From Oscillospiraceae bacterium (GTDB taxonomy: Bacteria; Bacillota; Clostridia; Oscillospirales; Ruminococcaceae): DNA of 64,000 bases. Each line of letters opens with the position of its first letter. Position 1 is the first letter of the stretch. Made by a program: the position numbers and the translations under genes. Of the stretch, positions 59,299-64,000 are shown piece after piece. The stretch spans positions 31,117-95,116 of the forward strand of contig JAFWVK010000024.1 in assembly GCA_017518255.1 (NCBI GenBank), in the 5' to 3' direction. The notes under the pieces are model-generated. The model worked only from the letters and a program-made list of their open reading frames with translations. It was not told the origin of the DNA and did not search any database.

Positions 59299-61692
59299 AT
59301 GAAATACGGTTATTTTGATCTCAAAAACAAAGAATATGTGATCACCCGCCCTGACACCCCGTCCGCATGGTCCAATTATCTCGGAGATCCGGAATACGGC
59401 GCCATTATCTCCAATAATGCCGCGGGCTACAGCTTTGTCAAAAGCGGTGCAAACGGAAGAATCGGCAGATTCCGTTTCAATTCCATGATGGCACTGCCGG
59501 GCAGATACATCTATCTGCATGACTGCGAGAGCAAGGATTACTGGTCCGCTTCGTGGCAGCCCGTCGGCAAGCCGCTCGACCAGTATCAATCCACATGCCG
59601 CCACGGTACGGCATATACCGTTCTGACTGCCGAATATGCCGGCATTCAGACCGAAACAACCTATTATGTCCCGGATACCTACGAGGTTTGGCAGTGCAAA
59701 ATTACAAACAAATCCGATAAGCCCCGCAAGCTTTCCGTAACCGGCTTTATCGAATTCACAAACGACAATAATTACAATCAGGATCAGGTAAACCTTCAGT
59801 ATACCCTGTTTATCACCCGAACCAGTTTTGAGGGCGGAAACCGTATCATTCAGCATATTAACGAGAACAGCGGCAAGGACGCAAGCGGTTCCAATCACCG
59901 CGAGCGCTTCTTCGGTGTTGCGGGTGCTCCGGTTCAGTCCGCAAACGGCGACCTTTCTTCTTTCATCGGTCCGTACCGTACTTATTCCAACCCGATTGCG
60001 GTTGAAAAGGGCGTCTGCGACGGTACCATGAATTACAACAGCAATGCCTGCGGCGCACTTCAGTCTGAGATTGAACTGGCTCCCGGCGAAACCCGAACGC
60101 TGATTTATGTGTTCGGTCAGCGGAATTCCGCAGAGGCAGCCGCAATCCTCGAAAAGTATGCAGATACCGGCATCGCCGATCAGGAAATTGCAAAGCTCCG
60201 CGATTACTGGCATGAGCAGCTCTCTCATTTCGAGGTTGAAACACCTTCGGATGAGTTCAACAATATGATTAATGTCTGGAATGCGTATCAGTGCTTTATT
60301 ACTTCGATCTGGAGCCGCGCTGCATCGCTGATCTACTGCGGCGAAAGAAACGGCTACGGCTACCGCGATACCGTTCAGGACATTCAGGGCATTATTCACC
60401 TGAATCCGGAAATGGCACTCGACAAGATCCGCTTCATGCTCTCTGCGCAGGTCGATAACGGCGGCGGTCTTCCGCTCGTAAAATTCACACACAATGCCGG
60501 TCATGAAAATACACCGGATGATGCAGATTATGTAAAGGAAACCGGACATCCTTCCTACCGCGCAGATGATGCGCTCTGGCTCTTCCCGACAATTGTCAAG
60601 TATATCGGCGAAAGCGGCAATCAGGCATTCCTTGATGAAGTGATTGTCTATGCAAACGGCGGCGAAGATTCGGTTTATAATCACTTAAAGCGTGCGATTC
60701 AGTTCTCAATGGAGCGCCTCGGTGCACATCATATGCCTGCCGGTCTGCACGCAGACTGGAATGACTGCCTGCGTCTCGGCGCAAAGGGAGAATCCACTTT
60801 TGTGGCATTCCAGCTCTATTATGCCATCCGTGAGATGATGGAAATGGCAAAGGCGAAAAACGATACGGAATATCTGGCTTATCTGGAGCAGACAAAGGCG
60901 GCGCTCTCCAAGTCTCTGAGTGACTGCTGGGATGAAGACCGCTTTATCCGCGGAATCCGCGAGGACGGAACGGTAGTCGGCGCAAAAGCCGATCCGGAAG
61001 CAAATATGTGGCTGAATCCGCAGAGCTGGTCTGTAATCTCCCGCTTCGCTTCCAAGGAGCAGGCGGAAAAGGCAATGGAAAGCGTTCACAGCATTCTCAA
61101 TACCCCCTACGGCGCAAAGCTGCTGGAGCCGCCGTATGTCGATCATTATTTTGACGGCGCACTGATGCATATTTTCAACCCGGATACCAAAGAAAACGGC
61201 GGTATTTTCTCGCAGTCACAGGGCTGGCTGATTCTTGCGGAATCGCTGCTCGGTCACGGTGACAGAGCGTTTGAATACTTCATGGAAAGCTCTCCGGCTG
61301 CAATGAACGATAAAGCAGAAATCCGTGTGATGGAGCCGTATGTTCACGGACAGTTTACCGAAAGTACCCGTTCCCCGTTCGCCGGCAGATCGCACGTTCA
61401 CTGGCTGACCGGTACGGCATCAACCGTTATGGTCGGCTGCGTGGAAGGCATCTGCGGTATGCGGACAGAACTGGACGGTCTGCGCATTGATCCGTCGATT
61501 CCGTCTGCATGGGACGGCTTCCGGATTCATAAGGCATTCCGCGGCAAAAAGCTGAACATTGATATTCAGAATCCGAATCATGTTCAGAGCGGCGTGAAGT
61601 CGATGACTGTCAACGGTACAGCGGTTGAAGGCAATTTCCTCCCTGCCGATCAGCTTGCCGATGTGAATGAAATTGTTGTTGTTTTGGGATAA
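59299..61692 (+). CDS. Cellobiose phosphorylase (GH94)
   Basis: The 797-residue product has no signal peptide and the length of GH94 cellobiose phosphorylases. The N-terminal beta-sandwich opens with MKYGYFDLKNKEYVI and the (alpha/alpha)6 barrel carries GLHADWNDCLRLG near 480, with the general acid Asp. GYGYRDTVQDIQG near 347 and SRSPFAGRSHVHWLTGTAS (in part) are further family signatures. It splits cellobiose with phosphate to glucose-1-phosphate and glucose in the cytosol, saving ATP. This fits the dockerin cellulase at 39 kb. The AGGAGG site is strong. Confidence 0.96.
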   Translation: MKYGYFDLKNKEYVITRPDTPSAWSNYLGDPEYGAIISNNAAGYSFVKSGANGRIGRFRFNSMMALPGRYIYLHDCESKDYWSASWQPVGKPLDQYQSTCRHGTAYTVLTAEYAGIQTETTYYVPDTYEVWQCKITNKSDKPRKLSVTGFIEFTNDNNYNQDQVNLQYTLFITRTSFEGGNRIIQHINENSGKDASGSNHRERFFGVAGAPVQSANGDLSSFIGPYRTYSNPIAVEKGVCDGTMNYNSNACGALQSEIELAPGETRTLIYVFGQRNSAEAAAILEKYADTGIADQEIAKLRDYWHEQLSHFEVETPSDEFNNMINVWNAYQCFITSIWSRAASLIYCGERNGYGYRDTVQDIQGIIHLNPEMALDKIRFMLSAQVDNGGGLPLVKFTHNAGHENTPDDADYVKETGHPSYRADDALWLFPTIVKYIGESGNQAFLDEVIVYANGGEDSVYNHLKRAIQFSMERLGAHHMPAGLHADWNDCLRLGAKGESTFVAFQLYYAIREMMEMAKAKNDTEYLAYLEQTKAALSKSLSDCWDEDRFIRGIREDGTVVGAKADPEANMWLNPQSWSVISRFASKEQAEKAMESVHSILNTPYGAKLLEPPYVDHYFDGALMHIFNPDTKENGGIFSQSQGWLILAESLLGHGDRAFEYFMESSPAAMNDKAEIRVMEPYVHGQFTESTRSPFAGRSHVHWLTGTASTVMVGCVEGICGMRTELDGLRIDPSIPSAWDGFRIHKAFRGKKLNIDIQNPNHVQSGVKSMTVNGTAVEGNFLPADQLADVNEIVVVLG

Positions 61693-61699
61693 GATACGA

Positions 61700-61726
61700 G
61701 AGGCGGTCAGATCTTCTGACCGCCTC
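61700..61726 (+). terminator. Terminator of the cellobiose phosphorylase gene
   Basis: A 12-bp stem GAGGCGGTCAGA/TCTGACCGCCTC is followed by AGTCTGATGAAAAAAC, a variant of the dispersed repeat start. Confidence 0.8.
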
Positions 61727-61746
61727 AGTCTGATGAAAAAACGGTT

Positions 61747-61790
61747 TCTGCGATACATCCATAATGGGGACGCCGTCCCCAAGCAATGCC
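61747..61790 (-). repeat. Dispersed GGGGACGG-GTCCCC repeat, inverted copy
   Basis: On the minus strand GCTTGGGGACGGCGTCCCC followed by ATTATGGATG and ATCGCAG matches 48871-48906 on the plus strand with few differences. It too follows a terminator hairpin. Confidence 0.7.
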
Positions 61791-61860
61791 GGCAGCTTAA
61801 GATAATGTCAAAACAAAAGTTTTGATCGAGCTTTTTCAAAAGCTCGATTTTCGATAAACT

Positions 61861-61883
61861 GAGCCCCCGTAAAACGGGGGCTC
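61861..61883 (+). terminator. Second hairpin-terminator before the VWA gene
   Basis: A 10-bp stem GAGCCCCCGT/ACGGGGGCTC is followed by AAAAATTTTTTTG. Two weaker inverted repeats (61812-61851) precede it. The region 61693-62036 otherwise has no gene, and no clear promoter for the VWA gene is seen. Confidence 0.7.
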
Positions 61884-62036
61884 AAAAATTTTTTTGAAAA
61901 TAATAAGGATTTTTCTCTCCTGAAACGTATTTATGAACAGAAGGGCAAAACAGCCCGGAAAGACATGCAGCAAAAACCGGTATTGCTGCGCCGCAAATGA
62001 AAACAAAACAGCGGATCTGAACCGCAGGAGGGAATT

Positions 62037-63683
62037 ATGAAAAAGTCATTTACAAAAGCAATGCCGCTGCTGCTGGCAGCGCTCACAGCCCTGACCGGAT
62101 GCGGTCAGACCAAATATTCCGGAGACAATGCCGAGCCGCCTGTCTCATCCCCTGAATCCGTTTTCAAACAACAGGGAGCAGTCTCAGAGGAATATGAAAC
62201 GGCAATGTACGCAAATGACGCCGGCTCCTTGAGTATGGCCAGAAAAAGTCCAAACTTTATAACAACGCCGGAGCAAATCCCGGACTTCAACACAGAGGAA
62301 TACAGTGCCATTACGGAAAACAGCTTCAAAAGCACCGTTACTGACCCGCTTTCTACCTTCTCTGCCGATGTGGATACTGCCTGTTACAGCAATCTCCGCA
62401 GAATGATCCGCGAAGGAAGCGAGATTCCGCAGGATTCTGTCCGGATAGAGGAAATGATCAATTATTTCCACTATAATTATCCGGAGCCGAACGGAAACGA
62501 GCCGTTTTCTGTTACGACAGAGCTGGCAGACTGCCCCTGGAACAGTGACACAAAGCTGATGATGATCGGCATGAAGGCAAAGGATATCGACATGTCAGAG
62601 CGCAAACCGATGAATCTGGTCTTCCTGATTGATGTCAGCGGATCCATGTATTCCTACGACAAGCTGCCGCTCGTTCAGAAATCCTTTTCCATGCTGACAG
62701 AAGAACTGAACGCAAACGACAGGATTTCGATTGTGACCTATGCCGGAGAGGACAGTGTCGTGCTGGAAGGCGCTTCGGGCAGCGAGGGGCTCCGGATCCG
62801 GGAGGCAATTGATTCTCTGGAAGCAGGCGGTGCAACCGCAGGCGCTGCCGGAATCAATACGGCATATGATATTGCCGCAAAATACTTCATCAACGGCGGC
62901 AATAACCGCATTATTCTGGCGACAGACGGCGATCTGAATGTCGGCATCAGCAGCGAAGCGGAGCTCAAACGGCTGGTTGAATCCAAGCGGGACAAGGGCA
63001 TTTTCCTTTCCGTTCTCGGCTTCGGCACCGGAAACATCAAGGACAACAAAATGGAGACTTTGGCGGACAACGGAAACGGCAACTATTCCTACATTGACAG
63101 CGAAATCGAAGCAAAGCGCGTTCTGGTAGAGGAAATGGGAGGCACACTGGTCACTGTTGCGAAGGATGTCAAATTTCAGGTGGAATTTAATCCGGCATAT
63201 ATCAAAGGCTACCGCCTCATCGGATATGAAAACCGGCAGCTTGCCGCAGAGGATTTCAATGACGATACCAAGGATGCCGGTGAAATCGGCGCCGGTCATA
63301 CCGTCACAGTCCTTTATGAGATCGCGGATATCAACAGCAAAATGGATTTTTCATCCTCCGATCTCAAATACGGCGACAGCAGCGCAAAAGGAACGGAAAA
63401 CGGAGAATTCTGCACGGTATCCGTCCGCTATAAAGAGCCGGACGGCGATACCAGCAAGCTGCTCGCTTACCCCGTGACCGAATCCAGCCGCAAAGCTGAA
63501 ATGTCCGACGACCTGCGGTTTGCATCCTCTGTTGCGGCATTCGGTCTGATTCTGCGGAACAGCAGCAATAAAGGCACTGCAAACAAGAATCTTGTGCTCA
63601 GCCTGATTCCCGAAAGCACACGGAATGATGCCTATAAGCAGGAATTTGCGGAACTTGTAAATGCATATAAAGTAGCATCATGA
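62037..63683 (+). CDS. VWA-domain lipoprotein (YfbK type)
   Basis: The 548-residue product has a lipoprotein signal with lipobox ALTGC (Cys22). A YfbK-type N-terminal region follows (about 90-180; DPLSTFSADVDTACYSN), then a von Willebrand factor A domain (about 190-370) with an intact MIDAS: DVSGSM near 198 and TDGDLNVG near 300. A C-terminal domain of the DUF3520 type ends it. Such proteins bind metal ions and ligands at the cell surface. Their role in Firmicutes is unclear. An AGGAGGG site precedes the start. It appears to be a single gene. Confidence 0.9.
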   Translation: MKKSFTKAMPLLLAALTALTGCGQTKYSGDNAEPPVSSPESVFKQQGAVSEEYETAMYANDAGSLSMARKSPNFITTPEQIPDFNTEEYSAITENSFKSTVTDPLSTFSADVDTACYSNLRRMIREGSEIPQDSVRIEEMINYFHYNYPEPNGNEPFSVTTELADCPWNSDTKLMMIGMKAKDIDMSERKPMNLVFLIDVSGSMYSYDKLPLVQKSFSMLTEELNANDRISIVTYAGEDSVVLEGASGSEGLRIREAIDSLEAGGATAGAAGINTAYDIAAKYFINGGNNRIILATDGDLNVGISSEAELKRLVESKRDKGIFLSVLGFGTGNIKDNKMETLADNGNGNYSYIDSEIEAKRVLVEEMGGTLVTVAKDVKFQVEFNPAYIKGYRLIGYENRQLAAEDFNDDTKDAGEIGAGHTVTVLYEIADINSKMDFSSSDLKYGDSSAKGTENGEFCTVSVRYKEPDGDTSKLLAYPVTESSRKAEMSDDLRFASSVAAFGLILRNSSNKGTANKNLVLSLIPESTRNDAYKQEFAELVNAYKVAS

Positions 63684-63714
63684 GTATAAGACAGCTCAGC
63701 TTGCAAATAAAGTA

Positions 63715-63826
63715 GTATCTGCGATGCATCGCTGCGCTGAGGCGGGTTCAGCGCAGCGGGCGAGAGCCCGATCATAATCATCGCACAGTACACGTTTGCG
63801 AAACGTGCGATACCTTTTTCGACAAG
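63715..63826 (-). repeat. Dispersed repeat, inverted long copy
   Basis: Read on the minus strand it runs TTGTCGAAAAAGGTATCGC, TTTCGCAAACGTG, CGATGATT, GGGCTCTCGCCCGC and CAGCGCAGCG, matching 48679-48776. The 63684-64000 region contains this, two hairpins and no gene. Confidence 0.72.
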
Positions 63827-63830
63827 CTAA

Positions 63831-63861
63831 AGGCTGCAATCCCTGATGAGGATTGCAGCCT
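63831..63861 (+). terminator. Hairpin followed by the CAGTCTGTCGAAAAAG repeat
   Basis: A 12-bp stem AGGCTGCAATCC/GGATTGCAGCCT is followed at 63862 by CAGTCTGTCGAAAAAGC, as at 7110 and 48679. It is probably the main terminator after the VWA gene. Confidence 0.7.
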
Positions 63862-63926
63862 CAGTCTGTCGAAAAAGCATCTTTGACTACAATATGTCTC
63901 CGAGACAGATGTACGAAAGATTGATA

Positions 63927-63964
63927 ATCGGGGGAGAGAAAACTCTTGTTTTCCCTCCCCCGAT
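63927..63964. terminator. Strong inverted repeat near the right edge
   Basis: ATCGGGGGAG-GAAAAC pairs with GTTTTC-CTCCCCCGAT around a 4-base loop, with one internal mismatch. It may terminate a gene beyond the window on the minus strand. Confidence 0.55.
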
Positions 63965-64000
63965 ACCCCCTTCTTTAGCGCTTTTTTGATGCAAACAGGA

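Noticed and set aside
59275..60684. 469-codon open frame antisense to cellobiose phosphorylase
   Set aside because: It is a shadow of a clearly conserved GH94 gene.

Overview
The window looks like chromosome of a cellulolytic, Gram-positive Ruminococcus-type clostridium (Oscillospiraceae). Evidence seen here: a dockerin-bearing GH9 cellulase and a dockerin-bearing pectinesterase, a cytosolic GH94 cellobiose phosphorylase, CotJABC spore-coat genes, sortase-type pili, sigmaA-like promoters with 17-bp spacers and often an extended -10, and strong GGAGG ribosome binding sites. No integrase, transposase, relaxase or phage gene was recognised.

Region 1 (1-35 kb) is the unusual part. A minus-strand gene train starts with an ECF sigma factor (32548) and runs about 22 kb to 10104: a small protein, a VirB2-like pilin, a secreted protein, a VirD4/TraG ATPase, a membrane-anchored Ig-like protein, a VirB6/TrbL-like channel protein with a huge low-complexity tail, a VirB4 ATPase fused to a PrgI/VirB3-like membrane domain, a STAS protein, an 1842-residue secreted protein and two further proteins, several joined by ATGA overlaps. 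It is flanked by two separately transcribed genes for very large Lys/Glu-rich proteins (787 and 884 aa) that share an N-terminal SFxEYKE motif. Each is preceded by a terminator and then by the same 12-base motif (CTGCACCCAAAY), which also lies just before the sigma gene. To the left, on the plus strand, is a complete partner-switching module: a 207-aa protein, a STAS antagonist, an RsbW-like kinase and a Cache-HAMP-SpoIIE phosphatase. I read this as a fixed, relaxase-less type IV secretion-derived machine with its own sigma factor and phospho-switch, possibly exporting or displaying the large proteins. The function is inference.

Region 2 (33-39 kb) holds signalling genes: a LytS-like histidine kinase, a response regulator with an XRE-type HTH output broken by a single-base frameshift, a second copy of the small protein found next to the sigma factor, a PAS-HD-GYP protein, tRNA-Leu(UAA), a small Cys protein, and a LacI-like sensor with neither DNA-binding nor GGDEF domain. 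It ends in a 94-bp tandem repeat.

Region 3 (39-54 kb) is mainly housekeeping and polysaccharide genes: the GH9 cellulase, SurE, HPr, a TcdA-RimM-TrmD operon, the pectinesterase, a barnase-like ribonuclease carried on a lipoprotein with its barstar, a DinB-like protein, CotJABC, a cytidylate-kinase-like protein and a nucleoside deaminase.

Region 4 (54-64 kb) has aspartate kinase, a four-gene sortase-pilus operon (signal-peptidase-like protein lacking the usual Lys, Spy0128-type pilin, class B sortase, second pilin), cellobiose phosphorylase and a VWA-domain lipoprotein. Related dispersed repeats sit beside terminators at about 7.1, 48.7, 61.7 and 63.7 kb.
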